Shown piece after piece: positions 42,363 through 51,404 of a DNA stretch of 64,000 nucleotides. The number at the start of each line of letters is the position of its first letter. Positions within the stretch are counted from its first letter, which is position 1. Position numbers and translations under genes: made by a program. Under the pieces are notes generated by a model. It did not search any database. It was not told the DNA's origin and worked only from the letters and a program-made list of their open reading frames with translations. The stretch spans positions 434,001 through 498,000 of the forward strand of contig NZ_JTAN02000003.1 in assembly GCF_000949135.2 (NCBI RefSeq), in the 5' to 3' direction. Source of the stretch: Burkholderia sp. USMB20 (GTDB lineage Bacteria; Pseudomonadota; Gammaproteobacteria; Burkholderiales; Burkholderiaceae).

Positions 42363-43395
42363 CGCAGCCGGCACGCCATGCATCGGCGCCACGCGCGAGC
42401 GCGGTTCCGTCGCGCTGTTCTTCCTGCTGTTCCTGATTCCGCTGCTGTCGTTCGGCGCGCTGGCGATCGACATCGCGTGGGTGGCCACGGTGCGCAACCA
42501 GTTGCAGAACGCCGCCGACGCGGCCGCGCTCGCGGCGGCCGACGCGATGATGTCGCCGACGGGCGGCGCGCTGAACTGGTCGCAGGCCGCGCCGGCGGCG
42601 AACGGCGTGATCGCGCAGAATGCGGCGGCAGGCGCGCCGCTCGCGACCGGCACGGTGACGACCGGGTACTGGAACGTGACGCGCAACCCCGCATCGATGC
42701 AGCCGACGACCATCACGCCCGGCCAATACGACGTGCCGGCGGTTCAGGTGACCGTGTCGCGCGCGCCGGGCGTGAACGGCGGCTCGATTCCGCTGCTGCT
42801 CGGCGGGCTGCTCGGCATTCCGGGCGCGTCCGGCAGCGCGACCGCGATTGCGGTGCTCGCCGCGCCCGGCGGGGTGGCGGCGGGCGGGCTCTTTCCGGTT
42901 GCGATCGACCAGTGCGTGTACAACCAGTACTGGAACCCGCTGACCAACCAGCCGCTGATCAATCCGCTGACCAACCTGCCGTACGAATTCTCGATCACGA
43001 ACGGCCAGACCTACGGCACGCTGTGCATGGGCGGCCAGTGGACGTCGTTCCAGTCGACCGCGACCGACACGACGACGATGGGCGGCCTGATGGTGACCGG
43101 CAACCCGACGACGCTCAATATCGGCGACAGCATTTATCTCGCGACCGGCGTGAAGGCGACGCTCTACACGTCGGTGCCGGTCGGCACGACGGTCGTGCTG
43201 CCGGTCGTCACGCAGACGTCGAGCAGCACCTACGTGCCGATCGTCGCGTTCGCGGCGTTCCATATCGACGTGTCGCTCGGCGGCTCGTACAAGTACATCC
43301 AGGGGCACTTCGTGGCCGGCGTGAAGATGACCGGCGTCGCGACGGGCGTCGGGCCGTATTACGGGCTGTACGTGCCGCCGCGGCTCGCGTTGTAA
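42355..43395 (+). CDS. tadG: TadG-like pilus-associated protein
   Basis: The 346-residue protein begins with a polar stretch, then RERGSVALFFLLFLIPLLSF and the TadG hallmark VRNQLQNAADAAALAAADAM. The remaining 270 residues form a Thr/Gly/Val-rich extracytoplasmic domain ending YKYIQGHFVAGVKMTGVATG. TadG-type proteins anchor or decorate the pilus. The last 37 bases of the gene overlap the end of the convergent glycosyltransferase gene. Confidence 0.86.
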   Translation: MNDAAGTPCIGATRERGSVALFFLLFLIPLLSFGALAIDIAWVATVRNQLQNAADAAALAAADAMMSPTGGALNWSQAAPAANGVIAQNAAAGAPLATGTVTTGYWNVTRNPASMQPTTITPGQYDVPAVQVTVSRAPGVNGGSIPLLLGGLLGIPGASGSATAIAVLAAPGGVAAGGLFPVAIDQCVYNQYWNPLTNQPLINPLTNLPYEFSITNGQTYGTLCMGGQWTSFQSTATDTTTMGGLMVTGNPTTLNIGDSIYLATGVKATLYTSVPVGTTVVLPVVTQTSSSTYVPIVAFAAFHIDVSLGGSYKYIQGHFVAGVKMTGVATGVGPYYGLYVPPRLAL

Positions 43396-44621
43396 GCGTC
43401 GTGCCGCGCGCGGCGCAGCAGCACGAGCAGCGCGAAGAGCGTCACGGCCGGGCCGATCTGCGGCAGCAGCAGCCACGGGTTCAGGTATTCGGCGACCGGC
43501 AGCGCCCACATCAGCACGATCGCGGCCTGTTCGCCGCGCAGCCAGCCGTCGCGCCAGCCGATCGACAGCATGCAGGCGATTGCGATGGCGAGCCACGCAA
43601 GTTCGTAGTGCCACACGTACGGGTTCGCCACGAGCGTCGCGACCGCCAGCACGGCGGCGCGCACGCGGGTATCGCGCGATTGCGTCCATGCGATGCACGC
43701 GGCGGCGATCGCGATTGCCGCAATACACGCTTGCGCGGCATAGGCGGCGCCGAGCGGCACGCCCGCAAGCCGGAACGCCGCGAACGGCGTCGGCGACGCG
43801 AGCCAGAACACGACACCGTGTTCGAGGACGATCGATCGCGCGAGTCCGGTGCTGGCGACGAACAGGCGCAGCGACTCGATGCCGCAAATCAGGACGCTCA
43901 GCGCGACGAACGTGCCGGTGGCGAGCGCGGCCCATGCGATCGTGCGCCATGCGCGCACGGCGACCAGCACGAACGGTAACAGCAGCGCCATCTGCGGCTT
44001 GACCGACAGCAGGCCGATGCAGAGGCCCGCCCAGATCGGCCGCCGTTCGGCCCAGTGGACGGCCAGCGCCGCGCACGACGCGGTCAGGAACGCGTTCTGC
44101 CCGAGCGTCGCGGTGACGAACACGCAAGGCGCGGCGGCCAGCGCGAGCGGGGCGATGCGCGATGCGCCCGGAATCGTGCCGAGACGCGACACGCGCCACG
44201 CGACGAGGCCGAGCACGACGACGCCGATCGCGACGAACAACGGATAACCGAGCGCGAAGGGCAGTAGCGCCAGCGGGGTCACGAGCAGCAGATAGGTGGG
44301 CGGGTACAGCCACGGGGCGAAGACGTCGCGGCGAAGGTGCGTGAACAGCGCGGTCGTCAGCCGCGAGAAGGCGGAGAAGTCGTACGCCTGCGCCGGCGAG
44401 CCGTGCAGCATCACGTACGAGGCCGACCAGAACACCGAGAAGTCGGCACCGGGGCGTGCCCCGATGCTCCCGGCCCCGTGACGAACGACGGTCGTCCAGA
44501 TCGTGACGAACAGTGCGTCGAGCACGAGCATCAGCACGCTGTACACGACGACGCGCCGCAGCGTGAGCCACGCGCGCACGGGCCGCTCCGCCGAGCGCAT
44601 CGATTCGCGGGAAATGTCCAA
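43359..44621 (-). CDS. GT87-like polytopic glycosyltransferase (DUF2029)
   Basis: A 420-residue membrane protein with about nine or ten helices and the GT-C signature of the DUF2029/mannosyltransferase family: ADFSVFWSASYVMLHGSPAQ near the N-terminus, WLYPPTYLLLVTPLALLPFAL, GLLSVKPQMALLLPFVL and VANPYVWHYELAWLAIA. Such proteins transfer a sugar from a polyprenyl-phosphate donor on the outer face of the membrane. The donor could be made by the GT2 protein encoded just upstream (16 bases). The acceptor is unknown. Confidence 0.83.
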   Translation of the reverse strand: MDISRESMRSAERPVRAWLTLRRVVVYSVLMLVLDALFVTIWTTVVRHGAGSIGARPGADFSVFWSASYVMLHGSPAQAYDFSAFSRLTTALFTHLRRDVFAPWLYPPTYLLLVTPLALLPFALGYPLFVAIGVVVLGLVAWRVSRLGTIPGASRIAPLALAAAPCVFVTATLGQNAFLTASCAALAVHWAERRPIWAGLCIGLLSVKPQMALLLPFVLVAVRAWRTIAWAALATGTFVALSVLICGIESLRLFVASTGLARSIVLEHGVVFWLASPTPFAAFRLAGVPLGAAYAAQACIAAIAIAAACIAWTQSRDTRVRAAVLAVATLVANPYVWHYELAWLAIAIACMLSIGWRDGWLRGEQAAIVLMWALPVAEYLNPWLLLPQIGPAVTLFALLVLLRRARHDAYNASRGGTYSP

Positions 44622-44637
44622 TTGCGGCGGTCCGGTT

Positions 44638-45714
44638 CTACTTGAACGACGCTTTGCGGGCGGCGGCGCCGGCGACCGCCGGCATCGCTGCCCTGCGGCG
44701 GGCCGCGGGCGTGCGCTTCAGCGGAAACTGCAGCAGCTTCGATGCCGGCTGGGCGGCGGCATCGCGCTCCGCTCGGTAGCGCCGCCTCACGAGATAGACG
44801 GGCCGCTGCTTGGACTCGTGATAGATCCGCCCGAGGTATTCGCCGATCACGCCGATACCGATCAGCTGGATACCGCCGACGAACAGCACGACGGAAATCA
44901 GCGACGGGTAACCGTGCACCGGATTGCCGTAGAGCAGCGTCCGTACCACGATGAAGGCGCCATACGCGAGCGACAGCATCGCGAACGTGAGACCGACGTA
45001 GGTCCACACGCGCAACGGCACGGTGCTGAAGCTCGTGATGCCCTCGAGCGCGAAGTTCCAGCGTCGCCATCCGGAGAACTTCGAGCGGCCGCCGCTGCGC
45101 GGCGCACGCGTGTATTCGACGATCGCGGTGCGAAAGCCGACCCACGCGAACAGCCCCTTCATGAACCGCCGCCGCTCCGGCAGCGCGCGCAGCGCTTCGA
45201 CGACCTCGCGATCCATCAGGCGGAAATCGCCGACGTTTTCCGGCATTTCGACTTCGGACAGCGCATTGTGCACGCGATAGTAGAGCGCCGCCGCCGCGCG
45301 CTGCAGGTATGGGTCGCACATGCGGTCGGTGCGTTTCGCGGCGACGACCTCGGCACCGGCGCGCCAGTGTTCGATCATCGCGGGAATCAGGGCGGGAGGG
45401 TCCTGCAGGTCGGCGTCGATCAGGATCACCGCGGCGCCGGCGGCCTCGTCGAGGCCCGCGGTGAGCGCCGCTTCCTTGCCGAAGCGGCGTGTGAGATCCA
45501 CGACGTGTACGCGCGCGTCGCGGGCGGCGATCGCGAGCAGCCGGTCGAGCGTGCGATCGCGGCTGCCGTCGTTGATGCAGACGATCTCGAAGCGGACCCC
45601 GCCGACCGACTCGAGAACGGGCAGCGTTTCGGCAAAGAACGCGTCGATCGCTTCCTCTTCGTCATGAAACGGCACGACGAGCGATATCAGCGGTTTCCTG
45701 GCGTGCGTGGACAT
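44638..45714 (-). CDS. GT2 polyprenyl-phosphate glycosyltransferase (GtrB/DPM1-like)
   Basis: The 358-residue enzyme starts MSTHARKPLISLVVPFHDEE and has the GT-A motifs VVPFHDEEEAI, INDGSRDRTLDRL, the metal-binding DADLQDPPALI and the acceptor loop RRRFMKGLFAWVGFRTAIVEY. Two membrane helices follow (about residues 235-300), as in bactoprenol glucosyltransferases. It would load a sugar onto undecaprenyl phosphate for the neighbouring GT-C protein. GGGAG precedes the start. Possible targets are lipopolysaccharide or the pilus encoded beside it. Confidence 0.87.
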   Translation of the reverse strand: MSTHARKPLISLVVPFHDEEEAIDAFFAETLPVLESVGGVRFEIVCINDGSRDRTLDRLLAIAARDARVHVVDLTRRFGKEAALTAGLDEAAGAAVILIDADLQDPPALIPAMIEHWRAGAEVVAAKRTDRMCDPYLQRAAAALYYRVHNALSEVEMPENVGDFRLMDREVVEALRALPERRRFMKGLFAWVGFRTAIVEYTRAPRSGGRSKFSGWRRWNFALEGITSFSTVPLRVWTYVGLTFAMLSLAYGAFIVVRTLLYGNPVHGYPSLISVVLFVGGIQLIGIGVIGEYLGRIYHESKQRPVYLVRRRYRAERDAAAQPASKLLQFPLKRTPAARRRAAMPAVAGAAARKASFK

Positions 45715-46003
45715 GCTGCGGTCTCCCGAGAGATCCGGCCTGCGCTGCACCGTATGGTTCCGGTTGTCGTCCGCCGAACGGGCCCGGCCCGGTTCGGCGT
45801 GAATGCGGTTCCGGGGTGCGTGTCCACCGCCGCCCGGACGATACGTGTTGCGTTCATTGTACGCAGGAATCGCCGATTCGTAACACGTATCGGCGGTTTC
45901 GCACGACGGGCGAGCTTGCCGGGCAACGCACCGGTCGCGGCGTGGCCGGCGCATCGCGCGCGGCAGCGCTAGGATGGCGTTTTCACGACCGCGGGAGGGC
46001 GCG

Positions 46004-46378
46004 ATGCAGGTTCACGATCTGGTCGGTGCGCCGCTCGATTTCTGGGTGGCGATGGCGGAAGCACTCGGCGCGCCGCGCGTCGACGCCGCGGGATGCACGG
46101 TCCTGCGCGAACCGGGCGGCACGCCGGTGCCGTACGCGCCGTCGTCGTCGTGGGTAGACGGCGGGCCGCTCGTCGAGCGTTTGCCGTTCGGCGCGTTCGA
46201 GCGCGACGGCGGGCACGGTGCGTGGCGCGCGGTGCTGCATCGGGCAGTGCCGGCGGCCGGCGAGCGCTGCACGTTCAACCAGTCGGGCCCGACGCTGCTG
46301 GTCGCCGCGATGCGCACGCTGGTTGCGTCGACGTTCGGCGACGACGTGCCGGATCTCGACATGGCGAAGGCGCGTTGA
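46004..46378 (+). CDS. DUF2591-domain protein
   Basis: The 124-residue protein matches the NinX/DUF2591 pattern: [20 protein letters not shown], then [20 protein letters not shown] and [23 protein letters not shown]-like end. DUF2591 proteins occur in phages and in Burkholderia chromosomes and have no known function. No phage genes flank it. The start MQVHDL is used because the domain begins there; an ATG ten codons upstream gives no extra homology. Confidence 0.75.
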   Translation: MQVHDLVGAPLDFWVAMAEALGAPRVDAAGCTVLREPGGTPVPYAPSSSWVDGGPLVERLPFGAFERDGGHGAWRAVLHRAVPAAGERCTFNQSGPTLLVAAMRTLVASTFGDDVPDLDMAKAR

Positions 46379-46408
46379 ACGCCCGCACAGGCGACGACGT
46401 GCAGCCGG

Positions 46409-47398
46409 TTACGCGGCCGGCAGGTTACGCACCGCGATCGACGCGACGTCGACGCGCTTCGGCAGGATCGCGTCCGCTGCCGCGCGATCGGCGACGCGCT
46501 GCAGCACGTCGATGTCCGCGTCGGTGACGCCGCGCTGCGCGAGCGCCGCCCGGCGCGCGATGTCGGCGGCCGCCTCGCGCGGCAGGCGCGTGAGCGACGC
46601 ATAGACGGTCGCGTAATCGGCGGGATGCCCGAGCGCCCACTGGCCGGCTCGGGTGAGCCGCGAGAGCACGTCCGACAGCGCCGCGCGCTTCGCGCGATCG
46701 TCGAGCGTCTCGACCGGCGACGTGAGGAACGCGAGCCCGGAATTGATCCCGCTGCCGTCGCGCACGATGCGCGCACCGCGCCGGACCACGTTGCCGTAAT
46801 ACGGATCGAAGGTCGCCCAGATACCGATCTGCTTCGCCTCAAATGCGGCGAACGCGTCGACCGGCAGCACGAAGCGCACGTCGACGTCGCCCGGCGCGAG
46901 GCCGTGTTCGCGCAGCGCGCCGTAGAGCTGGTATTGCGAGATGCTGCCGCGCGCCGACGACACGACGACGGTGCGCCCCTTCAGGTCGGCGACGGTGCGC
47001 ACCGGCGAATCGGGCTGCACGACGATGCCGAGCGACGTCGGCGAGCCGACGCGCGTGGCCACGATCCGCAGCGCCGGATCGCCGAGCGCGGCCGTCAACA
47101 CCGGCAGGTCGCCGGCCGGCGCGAGGTCGATCGCACCCGCGCGCTGTGCTTCGAACAGCGGCGCGGCGCCCTGGAAATTCGCCCAGCGAAACCGGTACGG
47201 CACGCCGTCGAGCACGCGCGCGGCTTCGGCCAGCGCGCGCAGGCCGCCGGCCTGGTCGCCGAGCACCAGCGTCACGTTGGACAGGTCGGGGCCGGCCGCG
47301 CGGACGGGCCGTGCGGCGGCGCCGGCAAGCGGTGCTGCGGCCAGGGCGGCCACGCGCAGCAGTGCGCGGCGGCGGGCCGGGGCGGAGGGCGAAGTCAT
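46409..47398 (-). CDS. Orphan ABC substrate-binding protein (SsuA/NMT1-like)
   Basis: A 329-residue periplasmic protein with a twin-arginine-like start APARRRALLRVAALAAAPLA and mature motifs GAIDLAPAGDLPVLTAALGD, VQPDSPVRTVADLKGRTVVV and SSARGSISQYQLYGALREHG. The family binds sulfonates, nitrate or pyrimidine precursors. No permease adjoins it. It reads in the same direction as the LysR gene 131 bases upstream. Confidence 0.82.
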   Translation of the reverse strand: MTSPSAPARRRALLRVAALAAAPLAGAAARPVRAAGPDLSNVTLVLGDQAGGLRALAEAARVLDGVPYRFRWANFQGAAPLFEAQRAGAIDLAPAGDLPVLTAALGDPALRIVATRVGSPTSLGIVVQPDSPVRTVADLKGRTVVVSSARGSISQYQLYGALREHGLAPGDVDVRFVLPVDAFAAFEAKQIGIWATFDPYYGNVVRRGARIVRDGSGINSGLAFLTSPVETLDDRAKRAALSDVLSRLTRAGQWALGHPADYATVYASLTRLPREAAADIARRAALAQRGVTDADIDVLQRVADRAAADAILPKRVDVASIAVRNLPAA

Positions 47399-47529
47399 CG
47401 GCGGCAGGTCCTCGGTGATCCGCGCGAGAGGCCGCGCGGCTGCCGGGCAGATTACGGAATCGGTTTCGCGCCGGCAAACATCGAATCGCGAAATGCTTAT
47501 TCGTGCGTCCGTTATCGGCGAGACAGGCG

Positions 47530-48408
47530 CTAGCCCGCGGCAGTCACGGCGCGCAGGAACGCGCGTACCGCGGGCGCCTTCTCGAAGCGCCGGTACGCGA
47601 GCGCGAGTTCGGACATGATCGGCTTGCCGGCGATCGGCCGGTACACGACGCCCGGCAACGACACGCAGTCGGCGAGCGCGTCCGGGATCACGGCGACCCA
47701 GCCGTTTACCGATACGCACGCGAGCACCGCGAGCAACCCGCCCGGCCGCGCGGCGATCACCGGCGCGAAGCGGCCGCGGCGCGCGACTTCGAGCGTGCCG
47801 CGCTCCTGTTCCGGCACGGCGAAGCGCGCGTCGGCGAGATCGGCGGCACGCACGGTGGTCATCGCCGCGTAGCGCGAATCGGCCGGCACCGCCGCGACGA
47901 ATACGTCGCGCTGCAGCGTGACGATCCGCAGCCCGCCCGGCAGCGGCAACGGCGGCCGCACGTACGCGAGGTCGAGCCGGCCCGCGTCGAGTTGTTTCGC
48001 GACGTCGTCCATCGGTACCTCGCGCAGGTTCAGCTCGATGCGCGGATGCGCGGCGCGGAACGCGCCGACCGTGCGCTGCAGCGTGCCCGAATAGACGGCC
48101 GACGACACGTAGCCGATCTCGATCCGGCCGAGTTCGCCGCGCTCGGCGAGCGTCGCGAGTTCGCGGCCGCGCTGCAGATGCTCGACCGCCGCGCGCGCCT
48201 CGGCGAGAAACGCAACGCCTGCCGCCGTCAGCGAAACCTCCCGGCGCGAGCGCTGGAACAGCCGCACGCCGAGCAGCCGCTCGGCTTCCTGGATCTGCCG
48301 CGTGAGCGCGGGCGGCGCCATGTCGAGCGCGTCGGCCGCGCGCGCGAAATGCAGGTGCTGCGCGACGCTCAGGAACGCGCGCACGTGACGGAATTCGAGC
48401 GGATTCAT
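47530..48408 (-). CDS. LysR-family transcriptional regulator, divergent from MFS gene
   Basis: A 292-residue LTTR: FRHVRAFLSVAQHLHFARAA, then ADALDMAPPALTRQIQEAER in the winged helix and GRIEIGYVSSAVYSGTLQRT at the effector domain. The sequence type is CatM/BenM-like. It diverges from the drug-exporter gene at 48509 with 100 bases between starts, and a clear dyad sits in that gap, so it probably controls the exporter and itself. Confidence 0.92.
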   Translation of the reverse strand: MNPLEFRHVRAFLSVAQHLHFARAADALDMAPPALTRQIQEAERLLGVRLFQRSRREVSLTAAGVAFLAEARAAVEHLQRGRELATLAERGELGRIEIGYVSSAVYSGTLQRTVGAFRAAHPRIELNLREVPMDDVAKQLDAGRLDLAYVRPPLPLPGGLRIVTLQRDVFVAAVPADSRYAAMTTVRAADLADARFAVPEQERGTLEVARRGRFAPVIAARPGGLLAVLACVSVNGWVAVIPDALADCVSLPGVVYRPIAGKPIMSELALAYRRFEKAPAVRAFLRAVTAAG

Positions 48409-48411
48409 GAT

Positions 48412-48436
48412 TGCAATTTTCGTTAATGAAACTGCA
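48412..48436. promoter_or_regulatory. LysR-type operator dyad
   Basis: TGCA at 48412-48415 and 48433-48436 flank TTTC-GTTAAT-GAAA (48418-48431), an interrupted palindrome of the T-N11-A kind that LysR regulators bind. It begins four bases upstream of the LysR start and 72 bases upstream of the exporter start. Confidence 0.55.
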
Positions 48437-48508
48437 TCGGTATGTCAATGACGGGTAATACCGGGTAAGCCTAGCATACGACTCGTTCCTCTCGTTCCGG
48501 AGCCGTCG

Positions 48509-50082
48509 ATGTCCCAGTCTTCTCCCGCCCCGCGCGCAGGCGCGCCTGCCGTCGCGCGCGCGGGCACCCGCCTGCCGGCCGCCGCGACGCTCGCGGTCGC
48601 GTCGGCGACATGCTCGCTGATCGTGCTCGACACGAACGTCGTCGCCGTGTCGCTGCCGAGCATCGCGCGCAGCTTCCATGCGAGTTTCGCCGACATCGAA
48701 TGGGTCGTGAGCGCCTACATGACCGCGTTCGCCGCATGCCTGCTGCCGGCCGGCGGGCTGGCCGACCGCTTCGGGCGCAAGCGCATGCTCGGCGCGGGGC
48801 TCGCGCTTTTTTCGCTCGCGTCGCTCGGGTGCGGGATCGCGCCGTCGGCCGGCTGGCTGATCGCCGCGCGCGCGGCAAAGGGCGGCGGGGCCGCGCTGTT
48901 GCTGACGGCCGCGCTCGCGGTGATCGCGAACCGCTTTCCGGACGGACGCGAACGGGCCCGGCGCGTGGGGCGATCTGGGGGATGTGCATGGGGATCGCGA
49001 CGGCCGTCCGCCGCTGGTCGGCGGCGCGATCACGCAGTGGATCGGCTGGCGCTGGGTGTCCTGCTGAACCTGCCGGTGTGCGCGCCTGCTCGCGGCCGGC
49101 CGCGCGCCGTCGCGATCCGACGAGTCGCGCGATCCGCACGCGAAACGGGTGGATGCCGCCGGCAGCCTGCTGTTCGGCGCGGCGCTCGCGTGCGCGATCG
49201 CGCGCTGATCGGCGCGCCGCGTCGCATGGCTGGCTGTCGACCGCGACGCTCGGCCGGTTCGCGCTGGCCGCCGCGCTGCTGGCCGCGTTCATCGGTGCGG
49301 AGCGCTGGCAGGCGCGGCCCATGATCGATCTGACGTTGTTCCGCCAGCCGCGCTTCGTCGGCGCCGTGCTCGCGATGTTCGGCTATGCGGCGTGCGCGCA
49401 GGTGATGATGACGTTCCTGCCGCTGTACCTGCAGAACGCGTTCGGGATGTCCGCGATCGACGCGGGGCTCGGGATGCTGCCGTTCGCGTTCGCGATGATC
49501 GCCGGGCCCTCGCTCGGCGGCCTGCTCGCCGCGCGCGTATCGTCCGGCGGCGTGCTGGCGGGCGGGCTCGCACTGATCGGCGCGGGCAATCTCGCGACCG
49601 CGGCGCTGACGGCCGGCGGCGACTACCGGCTCGTCGCGCTCGGCATGTTCGTGACCGGCTGCGGCGCGGGCATCATGAACGGCGACACGCAGAAGGCGAT
49701 CATGGCGTGCGTGCCGCCGAGCCGGACCGGGATGGCGTCGGGCATCAGCACGACCACGCGCTTCTCGGCGATCGTGACGGCCGTCGGCGTGCTCGGCGCG
49801 GTGCTGGCCGCCAGCACGCACGCGCACCTCGACCGGCTGCTGTCCGCCGCGCCGGGCATGCGCGCGTTCGTCGACGCGCCGTTCATGTCGAGCCTGCTGG
49901 CCGGCGATCTCGCGCAGGCGCTCGCGCACGTGCCGCCGTCGGCCGCGCGCACGCTTGCCGATGCGGCACCTGCGGCCTTCGCGAGCGGATTCGCCGCGGC
50001 GCTGACGGTCAGCGGCGTGCTCGCGCTTGCCGTCGCCGTCATCGCATACAAGTTGCTTGCGCAACCGATGCGCGACGCGTGA
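48509..50082 (+). pseudogene. DHA2-type MFS drug exporter with clustered frameshifts
   Basis: Both ends read as a normal 14-helix EmrB/QacA exporter: MSQSSPAPRAGAPAVARAGT, ATCSLIVLDTNVVAVSLPSI and FADIEWVVSAYMTAF at the start, and from about 49240 STATLGRFALAAALL through MSAIDAGLGMLPFAFAMIAG to the end. Between about 48965 and 49240 the protein sequence can be followed only by changing frame at least five times (after GRERAR, TAV, WRWV, LPVCA and ALACAI), mostly by single missing bases. An intact gene would give about 525 residues. Either the gene is dead or the assembly is poor over 270 bases; clustering with perfect flanks favours a sequence error. Confidence 0.8.
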
Positions 50083-50192
50083 CGTGTGCGGCGGGCGTTC
50101 ATGCCCCGCTCATTGCACGCGACGATACGGAGCCGCCAGGCTTGCGCGTTCCGGTTTCACGCAGCGTGTTCAGGATGTCGTCGGCGATCGAT

Positions 50193-51380
50193 TCAGCGCG
50201 ACTTCGTCGCCTTCGTCGCGACGCGATGAACGCGCGCCGCGCGCGCGACACGCGTCCGTTGCGATGCACCGCAATGCGTCGCCTGCCGGCGGCGCGTGCG
50301 TCGGGTCGGTTCCGGCGGGGCGTCGGCGCTCGGCACGTTCGCCCGCGCATCCGCATCCGCATCCGCATTCGCGGCAACCGCCGCGACGGCCGGCTGCGCG
50401 GCCTCCGCGTCGAGCCAGCCGCGCGTCGCCTCCGCGATCAGCCCGCGCAGCCAGCGAACACCGTCGACGCAGGCGCCCGACTCGTTCCACGTCATCCGGT
50501 ACACGATTTCGGGCGGCTCGGCCGGCAGCGCCACCGCGCCGAGCGGCAGCAGCTTCGCGTAGTGGCGCGCGAGCCGGTACGTGGTGGTGAGGATCAGGTC
50601 GGAGCGCACGAGCGCATGCGCGGCGAGTTCGAAGTGCGGCAGCGTGACGACGATCCGCCGCTGCAGGCCGACGCGTTCGAGCTGCCGGTCGATCGCGCCG
50701 GACGCTTCGAGCCATGACGGCGTCGGGCACAGTTGCGCGGCCTGCGCGAATTCGGCGGCCGTCATCGCGCCGCGCCGTGCGAGCGGATGCGTGGCGCGCA
50801 TCAGGCACACGACGCGATCGTCGAACAGGTCGTCCTGCCGGAACCGCGACAGGCGGGCAGGGCGGTTGTCGATCACGACGTCGAGCTCGCCGTCGGCGAG
50901 CGCGCGTTCGTCGTCGTAGCCGTCGCCGAGCGGATGGAACACGAGTTGCGCGTTCGGCGCGCGTTCGCGGAACAACGCGACGAGCTTCGGCACGAACAGC
51001 ACATTCAGGTAGTCGGGGCAACCGATCCGGTAGGTGCGCACCGACGTGCGCGCGTCGAAGGTCGGCTGCTGGATGCGGATGAAGTCGATCACGCGCAGCG
51101 CGTTGCGCAGCGGCTCGATCAGCCGCGCGCCGAACTCGGTCGGCACCATGCCGTAGCGGCTGCGCACCAGCAGCGGATCGCCGAGCAGCGTGCGCAGCCG
51201 CTTGAGAGCGGCGCTCGTCGCCGGCTGCGACATGTTCAGCCGCACGGCCGCGCGCGACACGGTGCGCTCGGTGAGCAGCACGAGCAGGATGCGCATCAGC
51301 CGCGCGTCCAGACCGTCGAGCGCACTCCTTGCGTCGGACGCATCGAGGGACAGGCCGTTCGGCGCCGGTGCGTCCCGCAT
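50193..51380 (-). CDS. LysR-family regulator with long C-terminal extension
   Basis: The first 315 or so residues are a standard LTTR (LDARLMRILLVLLTERTVSR, AAVRLNMSQPATSAALKRLR, then YRIGCPDYLNVLFVPKLVAL). The protein is 395 residues long, against about 300 for the family: the last 70 residues are Ala/Asp-rich then Arg-rich, and are encoded partly by a hexanucleotide repeat (50347-50370). It lies downstream of the racemase and permease genes on the same strand and probably regulates them. Confidence 0.88.
   Translation of the reverse strand: MRDAPAPNGLSLDASDARSALDGLDARLMRILLVLLTERTVSRAAVRLNMSQPATSAALKRLRTLLGDPLLVRSRYGMVPTEFGARLIEPLRNALRVIDFIRIQQPTFDARTSVRTYRIGCPDYLNVLFVPKLVALFRERAPNAQLVFHPLGDGYDDERALADGELDVVIDNRPARLSRFRQDDLFDDRVVCLMRATHPLARRGAMTAAEFAQAAQLCPTPSWLEASGAIDRQLERVGLQRRIVVTLPHFELAAHALVRSDLILTTTYRLARHYAKLLPLGAVALPAEPPEIVYRMTWNESGACVDGVRWLRGLIAEATRGWLDAEAAQPAVAAVAANADADADARANVPSADAPPEPTRRTRRRQATHCGASQRTRVARAARVHRVATKATKSR
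50347..50370 (-). repeat. Hexanucleotide tandem repeat within LysR gene
   Basis: Three exact copies of GCATCC and one GCATTC encode part of the Ala-Asp tract in the C-terminal extension. Slippage would change the tract by two residues per unit without breaking the frame. Confidence 0.7.
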
Positions 51381-51404
51381 GTCGCTACGCGTTCCCGCGG
51401 CCCG

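Noticed and set aside
46004-46378. DUF2591 gene as sign of a prophage
   Set aside because: No other phage gene, integrase or attachment repeat is nearby, and the flanks are chromosomal transport genes.
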